59,041 nt of DNA, from contig JAGXIO010000216.1 of assembly GCA_024635555.1 (NCBI GenBank), positions 1 to 59,041 on the forward strand, in the 5' to 3' direction. The notes beneath the pieces were generated by a model, which saw nothing but the letters and a program-made list of their open reading frames with translations, did not search any database and was not told the origin of the DNA. The position numbers and the translations under genes were made by a program. Origin of the DNA: Saccharicrinis sp. GTDB lineage: Bacteria; Bacteroidota; Bacteroidia; Bacteroidales; Marinilabiliaceae. Positions 34,787-43,657 of this stretch are shown here, piece after piece (position 1 is the first letter of the stretch; every line of letters begins with the position of its first letter).

Positions 34787-35356
34787 TTAATCCACCGTTA
34801 CGCTAATGTTAAGGTCAAAATCGTCATAAATCATTTTATCTCCAAGACCATCAAAAAATGATTTTGATCCATATCTCACATCATATTTCGAACGATCAAT
34901 GGTGAGTTCGGCAGAATATGTGCTTTCATTTCTGCTTACTTCAAACTCAACAGGATGTGTACTTTCCTTGATGGTTAAATTACCGCTTACCGTTGCTACA
35001 TCGTTAATAAACGCAGAGCTGCCGGTTATCTTTAGCTTGGCTGTGGGATATTTTGCTACGCCAAAAAAATCATCCGACTTTAAATGGCCAAGAAGCTTCT
35101 CTCTGTTCTCCTTGTCCTCGATATCCTCATTGGTGATGGTGCTCATATCAATAACAAAATTTCCTGCTGTTATTTTATTGTTCTCAACAGTAAAGGAACC
35201 CTCTTTTAATTGTATTTCGCCGTTGTGTTCACCTGTAACTTTTTCGCCGTGCCATTTCACAATTGCATTGTCGGCATTTACCTGATAGGTTTGCGAATAG
35301 GCAGATGATACTGCAAATAAGGCCGTAGCCACAAATAATAATATACTCTTCTTCAT
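34787..35356 (-). CDS. YceI-family periplasmic protein
   Basis: A 189-residue secreted protein of the YceI family, a lipocalin-like barrel that binds long isoprenoid-type lipids in studied members. The signal peptide (ILLFVATALFAVSSAYS) is followed by YQVNADNAIVKWHGEKVTGEHNG, the LLGHLKSDDFFGVAKYPTAKLKI hallmark and KYDVRYGSKSFFDGLGDKMI. It is divergent from pfp. Confidence 0.92.
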   Translation of the reverse strand: MKKSILLFVATALFAVSSAYSQTYQVNADNAIVKWHGEKVTGEHNGEIQLKEGSFTVENNKITAGNFVIDMSTITNEDIEDKENREKLLGHLKSDDFFGVAKYPTAKLKITGSSAFINDVATVSGNLTIKESTHPVEFEVSRNESTYSAELTIDRSKYDVRYGSKSFFDGLGDKMIYDDFDLNISVTVD

Positions 35357-35673
35357 CTTTTTTGTTTTTAATATCTGTTTATACTGGTTTATAAATTAAT
35401 ATCATATCCATAGTTACCATTAATATTTGGCAAAAGATATGCTCTATACTAACAACTAAACCTTATTTAATGTTTAAAATCACTGTTTTTATCTTGCTAA
35501 AAAAATAACCGTATAATAAGTGTTAAATCGTAAATAATAAGGGGTAAATATTTTTAATTTGAAAAAAATATAGTCAATTTTGCACCCGCTTGTAAAAACA
35601 TCTAATATTTTACTGCATTCTAATCCTGCTTTTTCAAGCTATATAATTAAAATTTTAAAAATTCTTTAAGGAT
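35357..35673. other. divergent yceI-pfp intergenic region
   Basis: This is 317 AT-rich bases without a gene. CAATTTTG at 35575-35582 differs from the TAnnTTTG -7 element by one base and could serve pfp. Nothing else stands out. Confidence 0.4.
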
Positions 35674-37323
35674 ATGATGATTAAAAGTCCACTTCAGATT
35701 GCTCGCGAGAGCTATTCACCTAAATTGCCGGCTGCCCTAAAAGGATCGGTAAAAATTGTTGAAGGAGAAAAAACCCAATCCGTTGCCGATCAGGAAGATA
35801 TAAAAAGGTTATTCCCCAATACTTATGGAATGCCTGTTTTGAGTTTTGAGGCAGGAGATTCTACCGCAACAAAAAAAGCCATTAGTGTTGGCGTAATATT
35901 GTCTGGAGGTCAGGCTCCGGGTGGTCATAATGTAATTTCGGGTATTTACGACGGACTTAAAAAGCTGAACCCTGCCAATAAAGTATATGGTTTTCTGGGT
36001 GGACCCGGAGGGTTGGTTAACAACGAATATAGCGAACTGACGGATGATATTATCAATCATTACCGAAATACCGGAGGATTTGATATTATTGGTTCGGGCA
36101 GAACAAAACTGGAAGAAGAGGCGCAGTTTGACAAAGGACTTGAAAATTGCAAGGCTTTGGGAATTAGTGCTATTGTAGTTATTGGTGGCGATGACTCAAA
36201 TACCAATGCCTGTGTGTTGGCCGAGTATTTTCTTCATAAAAAGTCGGGCGTGCAGGTTATTGGTGTTCCCAAAACTATTGATGGCGACCTTAAAAACGAA
36301 ATGATAGAAACCTCATTTGGTTTTGATACAGCTTGTAAAGTGTATAGTGAGTTAATAGGCAACATTCAGCGTGATGCCAACTCGGCAAAAAAATATTGGC
36401 ATTTTATTAAGCTGATGGGACGTTCGGCTTCGCACATTGCTTTGGAGTGTGCATTGCAAACACAGCCTAACTTAGCTATTATTTCGGAAGAGGTAGAGGC
36501 CAATAACATGACTCTGGCGCAGGTTATAGATCAAGTAACAGATGTTATTGTAATGCGTGCTTCCAATGGCGATAACTTTGGAACGGTGCTGATTCCGGAA
36601 GGATTGGTTGAGTTTATGCCTACCATGAAAAAACTAATTTCTGAGCTCAATGATATTCTCGCTCATCACGAAGTAGCGGTGAGCACCATGGAAAGCAACA
36701 AGGACAGAAGAGATTTTGTAGTCACCAAGCTTTCGCCAGATATGGCCGAGGTGTTTAGCAGCTTACCCAATACCTTTGCCAATCAGTTAATGTTGGATCG
36801 CGACCCGCACGGAAACGTTCAGGTATCGATGATTGAAACGGAAAAGCTTTTAATTGATATGGTGAAAGCCAAGCTTAAAACAATGAAAAAGTCGGGTGAG
36901 TACAATGGTAAGTTTGCCGCTCAGGGTCACTTTTTTGGATATGAAGGACGTTGTGCTGCCCCCTCAAACTTTGATGCAGACTATTGCTATTCATTGGGAT
37001 ATACAGCCTCGGTACTCATTGCTGAAGGAAAATCCGGTTACATGTCGTCGGTGCGCAACTTAACTTTACCTGCCGACAAATGGATTGCCGGTGGTGTACC
37101 TATTACCATGATGATGAATATGGAACGTCGTCATGGAGCCATGAAACCCGTAATTCAAAAGGCTTTGGTTCTTTTGGATGGTGCGCCGTTTAACGCTCTT
37201 AAAAGACAGCGTGACGAATGGGCCGAAAAAATGATGTATGTTTATCCGGGACCTATTCAGTATTTTGGCCCCAGCGAAGTATGCGATATGCCCACAAAAA
37301 CGTTGGTTGAAGAAAGTAAATAA
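35674..37323 (+). CDS. pfp: diphosphate-fructose-6-phosphate 1-phosphotransferase
   Basis: A 549-residue PPi-dependent phosphofructokinase of the long type. It makes fructose 1,6-bisphosphate reversibly from fructose 6-phosphate and pyrophosphate. Key residues: GGQAPGGHN near residue 78, GGDDSNTNA (D173-D174; the second Asp blocks ATP and marks PPi use), and PKTIDGD with K200 and the catalytic Asp203. Length fits the beta-type plant-like clade found in Bacteroidota. A strong terminator follows. Confidence 0.95.
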   Translation: MMIKSPLQIARESYSPKLPAALKGSVKIVEGEKTQSVADQEDIKRLFPNTYGMPVLSFEAGDSTATKKAISVGVILSGGQAPGGHNVISGIYDGLKKLNPANKVYGFLGGPGGLVNNEYSELTDDIINHYRNTGGFDIIGSGRTKLEEEAQFDKGLENCKALGISAIVVIGGDDSNTNACVLAEYFLHKKSGVQVIGVPKTIDGDLKNEMIETSFGFDTACKVYSELIGNIQRDANSAKKYWHFIKLMGRSASHIALECALQTQPNLAIISEEVEANNMTLAQVIDQVTDVIVMRASNGDNFGTVLIPEGLVEFMPTMKKLISELNDILAHHEVAVSTMESNKDRRDFVVTKLSPDMAEVFSSLPNTFANQLMLDRDPHGNVQVSMIETEKLLIDMVKAKLKTMKKSGEYNGKFAAQGHFFGYEGRCAAPSNFDADYCYSLGYTASVLIAEGKSGYMSSVRNLTLPADKWIAGGVPITMMMNMERRHGAMKPVIQKALVLLDGAPFNALKRQRDEWAEKMMYVYPGPIQYFGPSEVCDMPTKTLVEESK

Positions 37324-37394
37324 GTTTTTTGATGTTGGTATGGAAAAGTTTTATCTATACTGATGCTATTAACAACCTTCAATTTGAAATCATA

Positions 37395-37427
37395 AAAAAA
37401 CCCGCATCTAAGTTGTGCGGGTTTTTT
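37395..37427 (+). terminator. intrinsic terminator of pfp
   Basis: A perfect 12-bp stem, AAAAAACCCGCA with TGCGGGTTTTTT, has a 9-base loop and ends in a T-run. Confidence 0.95.
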
Positions 37428-37532
37428 ATGTGCGTATTTAGGCTGAACTAATTTTTTTTACCGATTGTATTTGTTTTATTTGCAGTTCATTTGGGTATTC
37501 CGTATTTCGGTATTTAATAAAACAAATCGCTA

Positions 37533-37931
37533 ATGTCTAAAATTATCACTTTATCCGAAGCTGCCTCCATAGCGTTGCATGGCATGGTTTTAATAGCAAA
37601 AACGGATAAAAAGCTTAATGTAAATCAGATATCTGAAATCATTGGCAGCTCCAGACATCATGTGGCTAAGGTGTTTCAACGTTTGGCCAAGGAAAATTTT
37701 GTAGCTTCTAACCGAGGTCCTAACGGAGGTTTTGTGATGAAAAAAGATGCCAAAGATATTACTTTGCTTGAGCTTTATGAGGTGATTGAAGGCCCGGTAG
37801 AAGTACTTGGATGTCCTAGTAGTAAGGAGAAGTGTCCCTTTGACAAATGTATTATGGGGGATTTAGCGTCGGCTTTGGCCTGTGAATTTAAAGATTTTTT
37901 GGGCCGTCAAACTTTGGCCGACTATACCTAA
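37533..37931 (+). CDS. Rrf2-family regulator with cysteine cluster
   Basis: A 132-residue winged-helix regulator of the Rrf2/IscR/NsrR family. The DNA-binding region is VNQISEIIGSSRHHVAKVFQRL with wing RGPNGGFVM. Three cysteines occur as GCPSSKEKCPFDKCIMG, the spacing expected of iron-sulfur ligands, so it may sense iron-sulfur status, redox state or nitric oxide. No obvious target operon is adjacent: pfp lies upstream and rsmE is convergent. Confidence 0.88.
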   Translation: MSKIITLSEAASIALHGMVLIAKTDKKLNVNQISEIIGSSRHHVAKVFQRLAKENFVASNRGPNGGFVMKKDAKDITLLELYEVIEGPVEVLGCPSSKEKCPFDKCIMGDLASALACEFKDFLGRQTLADYT

Positions 37932-37981
37932 AATATGCTCCCAAGCCATTATTTTTTTGGCTATCAAACAACAAATCGAAG

Positions 37982-38008
37982 CTGCACTTAATAATGCAGT
38001 TCTTTTTT
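37982..38008 (+). terminator. terminator of the Rrf2 gene
   Basis: A short stem, CTGCA with TGCAG over 8 bases, is followed by TTCTTTTTT. Confidence 0.45.
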
Positions 38009-38019
38009 GTTTTTGCTTT

Positions 38020-38727
38020 TTAATCCTGCTGATTAATTAAGTTGATGGTTGCACAGGCCATTAGTGCAGCCGTTTCGGTGCGTAAGCGCTCCTTGCCAAG
38101 ACTTATGGCAAAGCATCCGTTTTCTTGGGCCATTTGTATTTCACTCCTCGAAAAATCACCTTCGGGGCCAATTAATATCAGGGTATCGCTATTGGGTAAG
38201 TAGGCCTTTTTTAACAGTTTTTTCGGTGTATCCTCGCAATGTGCAATAAAACAACTTACGGGTTTGTTTGCTGAGGCTATAAAATCCTTGAAACTTGTAG
38301 CCTTATTTAATTTAGGCATAAAGGCTTTTAGCGATTGTTTGGCTGCTGCCACCATAACCTTTTCCAATCTTTCCGTTTTAATAATTTTCCTTTCGGAATG
38401 CTCACATAGGATGGGTGTAATTTCGTCTATCCCTATTTCCGTAGCCTTTTCCAGAAACCACTCAAACCGGTCTATGTTTTTTGTGGGAGCCACGGCCATA
38501 TGTATCCAAAAGGGGCGCGGCTCTGTTGTATTGGTTTCCAAAATGCGCAAAATACATTTTTTGGGGTCAGCTTCTGTTATTTCTGCGGTGCAAATAGCAC
38601 CTTTTCCATTCATCACATTTATTGTATCGCCTTGCTTGTGTCGCAATACGCGCACACAGTGTTTTGATTCGTCGGGCGACAAAATATTTCCGTTCGTTAA
38701 AAAATCAGGTTCGTAAAAAAGGTGCAT
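38020..38727 (-). CDS. rsmE: 16S rRNA (uracil1498-N3)-methyltransferase
   Basis: RsmE (235 residues) methylates U1498 of 16S rRNA using SAM and has the SPOUT knot fold. Characteristic segments are HCVRVLRHKQGD, the FEWFLEKATEIGIDEITPI helix, LILIGPEGDFSRSEI and SLGKERLRTETAALMA. Length is normal. A -7 element lies just upstream at 38752-38759. Confidence 0.96.
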   Translation of the reverse strand: MHLFYEPDFLTNGNILSPDESKHCVRVLRHKQGDTINVMNGKGAICTAEITEADPKKCILRILETNTTEPRPFWIHMAVAPTKNIDRFEWFLEKATEIGIDEITPILCEHSERKIIKTERLEKVMVAAAKQSLKAFMPKLNKATSFKDFIASANKPVSCFIAHCEDTPKKLLKKAYLPNSDTLILIGPEGDFSRSEIQMAQENGCFAISLGKERLRTETAALMACATINLINQQD

Positions 38728-38751
38728 ATTAACTATGGTTTTTTAGATGGA

Positions 38752-38759
38752 CAAATATA
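38752..38759 (-). promoter_or_regulatory. -7 element of rsmE
   Basis: On the minus strand this reads TATATTTG, matching TAnnTTTG, 25 bases before the ATG. Confidence 0.5.
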
Positions 38760-38799
38760 ATTTATTTGGCCGAAGGGTAGCGCGAGTTATCACAAAGTC

Positions 38800-38892
38800 T
38801 TAGCGCTTTTTAACAGGTGCGAACAACTTTTTGGTTGGTTTATCCTTCAGCTTTTGTATTTCAAAGCTATTTCTTGTTTTCTTATTGCTCAT
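38800..38892 (-). CDS. 30-residue basic ORF coupled to the sensor kinase
   Basis: A short ORF whose ATG overlaps the kinase stop codon as ATGA, an arrangement typical of coupled translation. The product is lysine/arginine-rich (MSNKKTRNSFEIQKLKDK, then PTKKLFAPVKKR). I do not recognise it. The overlap and lack of internal stops support it weakly; 30 codons can also be open by chance. Confidence 0.35.
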   Translation of the reverse strand: MSNKKTRNSFEIQKLKDKPTKKLFAPVKKR

Positions 38893-41111
38893 ACTTCAAT
38901 AGTAAAACTGAATATGGAGCCTTTATTCAGCTCCGACTCCACCCAAACTGTTCCGCCCAACATATGAACTAGGCTACGGGTAATTGACAGGCCAAGTCCT
39001 GTTCCCGAGTGCAGCAGGTGCTTTGAATTATCGGCCTGCCTAAAGCGTTCAAAAATAATCTGCTGATCCTCAGGTGATATGCCTTGGCCTGTATCCGATA
39101 CCAAAAAGGAGAGCAACGCATTTGGCCCAGCTACATATTTTAAAACGATACCTCCTTCGTCCGTAAACTTAACAGCATTTGATATTAGGTTCAATAGTAT
39201 TTGCTCCAGCCTATATGGGTCGGAATTGATGTATGCAGCAGCATTTGCAGTTTCCTTGTCCAAGCTTAGGGTAATATGTTTGTCTCGCGCTTTAATCAAT
39301 GCTTTGCCTGCATGTATAACATTGTGGAGCAGCGTGTTTAGGTCGAATACTTCTTTTCGGATGACTAACTGTCCTGACTCTATTTTTGAAAAGTCAACAA
39401 TGTCGTTGATGATGTTTAGCAAATTTTCGCCGCTATTTTTAATCTGTGATAGATACTCTTTTGTTTCCGAGGTGTTCAAATCATGACTCATTAAAATGTC
39501 GGAGAAGCCCAGTATTGCATTCATGGGTGTACGTATTTCGTGGCTCATATTGGCCAGAAATGAAGATTTTAAGCGGTCGCTTTCTTCGGCTTTTTCTTTG
39601 GCTATTTTCAACTGCCTTTCAAACTCCTTTTGCTGGGATATATCCTTAATAATACCGGTAATGCGAATTGGAACACTATTTATGTTTCGTTCGGTTATTT
39701 TACCGGTAATAGCAAAATATTGCAAACTATTATCATGTTTGTACATAGGAACCTCTAAACTAAATATGGGTACAGCGCTAATTAAATGCTGATAGAAGGT
39801 TTGATTTAACAGAGGCATATCTTCAATTCTAAAAAGTTTTTGCCAGTTATATACATCTATGTTTAACTCTTGCCTAGAATGGTATCCCAACAGTTTAGCA
39901 AAATTATCGCTATAAAATAACTTTTGTAATTGTAAATCTATGTCCCATAATCCCTCGTTGGCTCCTACTAATGCAAGCTTAAGGCGTTCCTCACTTTCCA
40001 ATAATTTCCGCCCAAAGTTCTTCCGCTTGGCTATATTCGACATCAGAATAAATATAATGGCAATCAATATAGTGAATGCGCTTATAAAGTATATTAACTG
40101 TTTTTTATAACGGATATAAAAGGGGGTTTGTTTGTTTACGAATTTAGTGTCATGGGGCAATAAGTTGGGATTTAGGCCATGCTTTATTAGCATGTTGTAG
40201 TCAATGGTAGCATTGTAGTCAGCAGCCATTACATCAGGGAACTGACGATTTGGCTCGTCAATCCTTTGTAATAGTATTTCGGCCGCATTGAAACCTTGGT
40301 TGTAACCGCACAAAACACTTCCGCCAATGATGAAATCGTCGATCAAAAAGTCCCAGAAACTATATATGGGGATGTCAATGTCTTTAAAAAGTTCAGAACC
40401 GATAGCTTTCATTTCAACAGTAACGCCATCCTTTTCCAAATAAAGACCTAGAAGTATGATGGCTTTGTTTGCGGGGGATATGTGTTCTAATTTGCTCCTG
40501 AGCTCCCTGTAGTTGCTACCGTCAATAATTTCGTAAGGTATTTGAGGGTCGTAGTGTTGCCACTCTTCCCAAAAGCTACTTAGAAAAGAAAATCCCGAAA
40601 AGGTATAGTCGCTAATAATGATGAGCGAATCGATATTTGGCTGTAAGGTATATATCAAAGATAGGGTTTGGCGCACATCCATGTCCTCACGGATACCTTT
40701 GATCCTTTTTGTATCGCACTTATAGTTGTTGATGTGATTAATACCACAAAAAGATACCGGAATAGTTTTGTTCCAAATACTGTCGCCATGGTTTAAAAAA
40801 AACTCAAAGGCATAATCGTCAGAGCATATAATGCCGTCCAAGTGAGTTTCATCGTATTTAAATGTGTAAAGTTTTATCAGTTCCGAAAAATACTTGCCGT
40901 CCTCAAAGCGTTTAGAATCTAAATATTCTATAAACAACTTATTTTTATTTTGTGGCCCTATGGCATCTCTCACACCTTTGGTTAAATCATCGGTCCATTG
41001 GAATCCTGCATGGTAGGAGTTAAGTAAAAGGATGTTTTTGTCATCCCTGACTTGAGCCTGTGCCACAGCAAAGGTTATGATATAAATAATGAAGGTAAAA
41101 ATTAACCTCAT
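38889..41111 (-). CDS. sensor histidine kinase with ABC-substrate-binding-like sensor
   Basis: A 740-residue membrane kinase. After a signal segment (residues 1-20) comes a periplasmic domain resembling ABC-type substrate-binding proteins (about 22-310; NILLLNSYHAGFQWTDD and VLCGYNQGFNAAEILLQ). One membrane helix follows (about 335-357), then a PAS domain (about 370-495), HisKA with H524 in FLANMSHEIRTPMNA, and an HATPase domain ending TGLGLSITRSLVHMLGG. No receiver domain or response-regulator gene lies nearby, so its partner is encoded elsewhere. It is divergent from the sigma factor gene by 164 bases. Confidence 0.92.
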   Translation of the reverse strand: MRLIFTFIIYIITFAVAQAQVRDDKNILLLNSYHAGFQWTDDLTKGVRDAIGPQNKNKLFIEYLDSKRFEDGKYFSELIKLYTFKYDETHLDGIICSDDYAFEFFLNHGDSIWNKTIPVSFCGINHINNYKCDTKRIKGIREDMDVRQTLSLIYTLQPNIDSLIIISDYTFSGFSFLSSFWEEWQHYDPQIPYEIIDGSNYRELRSKLEHISPANKAIILLGLYLEKDGVTVEMKAIGSELFKDIDIPIYSFWDFLIDDFIIGGSVLCGYNQGFNAAEILLQRIDEPNRQFPDVMAADYNATIDYNMLIKHGLNPNLLPHDTKFVNKQTPFYIRYKKQLIYFISAFTILIAIIFILMSNIAKRKNFGRKLLESEERLKLALVGANEGLWDIDLQLQKLFYSDNFAKLLGYHSRQELNIDVYNWQKLFRIEDMPLLNQTFYQHLISAVPIFSLEVPMYKHDNSLQYFAITGKITERNINSVPIRITGIIKDISQQKEFERQLKIAKEKAEESDRLKSSFLANMSHEIRTPMNAILGFSDILMSHDLNTSETKEYLSQIKNSGENLLNIINDIVDFSKIESGQLVIRKEVFDLNTLLHNVIHAGKALIKARDKHITLSLDKETANAAAYINSDPYRLEQILLNLISNAVKFTDEGGIVLKYVAGPNALLSFLVSDTGQGISPEDQQIIFERFRQADNSKHLLHSGTGLGLSITRSLVHMLGGTVWVESELNKGSIFSFTIEV

Positions 41112-41275
41112 AGGCTATAGATTTGAATTACTTTAGTTTTTAAAGATAGAAAAAAGCTTACATTACTTATTATGGATATGGAAAATTTAGGATGTTTGTT
41201 AAAAATAGTTTTTTAATTTCAGCGAGGGATTTTCTCCAGCTTATCGTCTAAACTTCAAAACAGCAGTAAAGCCAT

Positions 41276-41857
41276 ATGGTGCAGCAACACGAGCAAGTTA
41301 TTGTAGATAGGATTATAGCGGGTGATATGCGTGCTTTTGAATTGTTAGTGAACGATTTTAAGGAACGGGTAATGAATATCTGCTATTCTTATACTAACAA
41401 TTTAACGGATGCTGAGGATGTTTCGCAAGAAGTATTTATTGAGCTGTACAAATCGCTGAAAAGGTTTAAGGGTGACTCTACCTTATCTACTTGGGTCTTT
41501 AAGATAGCATCCAGCAAATCGTTGGATCACATCCGTAAACATAAAAGGATAAAGAGGGGTGCCGGGTTGACATCGCATATCGAGGATTTTAAAAATAAAG
41601 ATTGGTCGGATGGAAATGGTGGTGAACCGGACAATGCACTTATCCAAAAGCAACGGAAAGAATGGTTGTATTATGGATTGTCGAAGTTGCCAAAACGTCA
41701 AAAGGAGGCTTTTGTGCTCACGCAGATTGAAGGCATGGATCAGCAAGCTGTAAGTCAAATAATGGATGCCACGGTAAAGAGTGTGGAAGCACTAGTTATG
41801 AGGGGGCGCAAAACGCTGAAATCCATACTTGCCAAACAAATAAAAGAATATCTGTAA
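41276..41857 (+). CDS. RNA polymerase sigma-70-family (ECF-type) factor
   Basis: A 193-residue group-4 sigma factor. Region 2 spans RAFELLVNDFKERVMNICYSYTNN to LSTWVFKIASSKSLDHIRKHKR; region 4 spans LPKRQKEAFVLTQIEGMDQQ to VEALVMRGRKTLK. It heads a run of same-strand genes encoding a small membrane protein and two Spy/CpxP-like proteins, followed by the export locus. It probably directs an envelope response, and the downstream genes are candidate targets. Both points are inferred from gene order. Confidence 0.93.
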   Translation: MVQQHEQVIVDRIIAGDMRAFELLVNDFKERVMNICYSYTNNLTDAEDVSQEVFIELYKSLKRFKGDSTLSTWVFKIASSKSLDHIRKHKRIKRGAGLTSHIEDFKNKDWSDGNGGEPDNALIQKQRKEWLYYGLSKLPKRQKEAFVLTQIEGMDQQAVSQIMDATVKSVEALVMRGRKTLKSILAKQIKEYL

Positions 41858-41925
41858 AAATAACGAGGGTTAATAGTAATAACGTCGTCTAATTAAACAA
41901 AGCAGTTAACAAAAAGAGTAGTAAA

Positions 41926-42264
41926 ATGAAACCATCTAATAATCATATCGAACACGAAATAGACAGGATACTGCAAAGCGCTTCGAACAAGGAGAGAGTA
42001 AGTACATCGCCATTTTTTACCACCAGGGTAATGGGCAAGGTGGAGCAGTTGGAGGACAGTCCTATGTGGTTTCCACGCTTGCAGATGGTGTTAAGGCCTG
42101 TGTTAGTTTTATTGGTGATTATAAATATCGTTAACTTTTACCTTTATAATAATACTTCCAGTTCTCAAGTTGAAAGCGATGATTCAATAGAGTTGGTTAT
42201 GAGCGAGTATGGTGCTTGGAACAATGATTTTATTTTAACGGACGACCTTATGGCGGCTAATTAA
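41926..42264 (+). CDS. small single-pass membrane protein, possible anti-sigma factor
   Basis: A 112-residue protein with a cytosolic N-terminal half (about 1-60), one membrane helix (VLRPVLVLLVIINIVNFYLY) and a short acidic periplasmic tail. The position straight after the sigma gene and the topology fit an anti-sigma factor, but no zinc-binding HxxxCxxC motif is present. It could be a diverged or unrelated regulator. Confidence 0.6.
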   Translation: MKPSNNHIEHEIDRILQSASNKERVSTSPFFTTRVMGKVEQLEDSPMWFPRLQMVLRPVLVLLVIINIVNFYLYNNTSSSQVESDDSIELVMSEYGAWNNDFILTDDLMAAN

Positions 42265-42274
42265 TATTTATCAA

Positions 42275-42817
42275 ATGAAAAAGAAACACTATATCATAAT
42301 TATCGCCATCCTTATGGTCGTGAATATTTTTTCGTGGGGTATTTGGTGGAAAACACACAAACGCTCCAAGGTAGTAGCCCATGAGCAGGTAGGTCGGGGC
42401 AGTGGTCCTCATGGCGATGGAGGAGGAATGAACTTTTTTGAGGAAAGGCTTAAGCTTACACCCGAACAGAAACAAGCGTTCTCGAAATTAAAGCAGTCTT
42501 ATTTTTCAGATGTAGAAATGGTTAAAGATAGTATGAACCAGGTGCGTAAAAATCTGGTACGTAGCATAGGTAACCAAATGGACGAAGAAAACAGGAACGA
42601 ACTTTTTGGTGAAATGGCAAAGCACAAGCTTAAGATAGAACGGCTTACTATTGAGCACTTTAATAATATGCGGCGTGTGTGCAGCGAGGAGCAAAAACTA
42701 GTTTTCGATACCATTATGGTTCGCATGTTGGATCATAACCCAATGTTTAAAAGTGGGAGGTCGCAGGAGAGGCATAGGAGAAACGAAGGCAAGGGGTGGC
42801 GCAATAGAAATAAGTAA
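42275..42817 (+). CDS. Spy/CpxP/ZraP-like periplasmic protein (1)
   Basis: A 180-residue protein with an N-terminal membrane anchor or signal (YIIIIAILMVVNIFSWGIWW) and a helical periplasmic domain. The core FFEERLKLTPEQKQAFSKL carries the LTxxQ-type motif of Spy/CpxP chaperone-sensors, and later helices include HFNNMRRVCSEEQKLVF. A histidine/glycine-rich linker (GRGSGPHGDGGG) may bind metal. In related systems such proteins sense metals or misfolded envelope proteins. It starts ten bases after the preceding gene. Confidence 0.82.
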   Translation: MKKKHYIIIIAILMVVNIFSWGIWWKTHKRSKVVAHEQVGRGSGPHGDGGGMNFFEERLKLTPEQKQAFSKLKQSYFSDVEMVKDSMNQVRKNLVRSIGNQMDEENRNELFGEMAKHKLKIERLTIEHFNNMRRVCSEEQKLVFDTIMVRMLDHNPMFKSGRSQERHRRNEGKGWRNRNK

Positions 42818-42914
42818 TGGCAGCAATGGAACTGTAATATATATGAGCTGAAAAATCCCGGGAAATTAGCTCATGGAGAAAGATGATTAAGTAATAATTT
42901 TAAAAAATAAGAAG

Positions 42915-43466
42915 ATGAAAAAGAATAGTTTGCAAAAAGTAACGAGTGTGATTGCCTTAATTGGCGTGTTGATTATTGGTAGCGCCTGGGGATATGGCGA
43001 CGGACAAGGCTCAAGAGCCAAGACCGGCAATGGTGAGTTTCAATCCATGAGAGGTCTGGATTTGACTGACACCCAGAAAGAGCAGATAAAAGCCATGAGA
43101 GTGGACTTTATGAAAGAGTTGACACCCATGAGAAATAATATGGGTATTAAAATGGCAGAGCTTAAAGCTGCTTCGGCAGGAGATAATGTGGACACTAAAG
43201 CCGTGAACAAATTGATGGATGACATAGGTGCGATGAGAACTGCCATGGCAAAAAAGCAATTTGCTAACAAACAAAAAGTACGTAACTTATTGTCGGATGA
43301 GCAAAAGGTAATGTTTGATGCACACTGTGCACAAGGCATGCGTGGAGCTAAACAAGGCAAAGGCATGCGCGAGGGGCGTAAAGGACGTAATGGTAATTTT
43401 GACAAGGGCACCAGAGGTCAAGGCCAGGGACGCCAAGGCAGAGGTTTAGGTAATAACGCCTTGTAG
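42915..43466 (+). CDS. Spy/CpxP-like periplasmic protein (2)
   Basis: A 183-residue secreted protein of the same general type as its upstream neighbour. Signal peptide: VTSVIALIGVLIIGSAWG. The helical core begins LDLTDTQKEQIKAMRVDF (LTxxQ motif) and ends LLSDEQKVMFDAH. The roughly 45-residue tail is rich in glycine, arginine and lysine (RKGRNGNFDKGTRGQGQGRQ), suggesting a flexible, anion-binding end. It probably acts with the first protein in envelope stress sensing or buffering. Confidence 0.8.
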   Translation: MKKNSLQKVTSVIALIGVLIIGSAWGYGDGQGSRAKTGNGEFQSMRGLDLTDTQKEQIKAMRVDFMKELTPMRNNMGIKMAELKAASAGDNVDTKAVNKLMDDIGAMRTAMAKKQFANKQKVRNLLSDEQKVMFDAHCAQGMRGAKQGKGMREGRKGRNGNFDKGTRGQGQGRQGRGLGNNAL

Positions 43467-43492
43467 AAAATGCCTATTCAGTTGTATTTGTG

Positions 43493-43529
43493 ATCCATAG
43501 CCCCGTCTTTTTAAGATGGAGCTATGGAT
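43493..43529 (+). terminator. hairpin after the second Spy-like gene
   Basis: ATCCATAGC and GCTATGGAT pair (9 bp) with further inner pairing. No T-run follows, so it may only partly separate the sigma cluster from the export genes. Confidence 0.5.
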
Positions 43530-43601
43530 TCATAATGAAATCGGCTTATGCCTTAATTTTCATCTACTATAAATAAAAATATTATTTTCAAGTATTTTAT
43601 T

Positions 43602-43609
43602 TATATTTG
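43602..43609 (+). promoter_or_regulatory. -7 promoter element of the export locus
   Basis: TATATTTG matches TAnnTTTG. It overlaps the first frame-compatible start (43607) of the ABC ATPase gene, so translation must start later, at about 43658. Confidence 0.5.
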
Positions 43610-43657
43610 ATTCTTAAATTAATATGTTTATCTCATAATCCCTTAAACCTCTTACCA

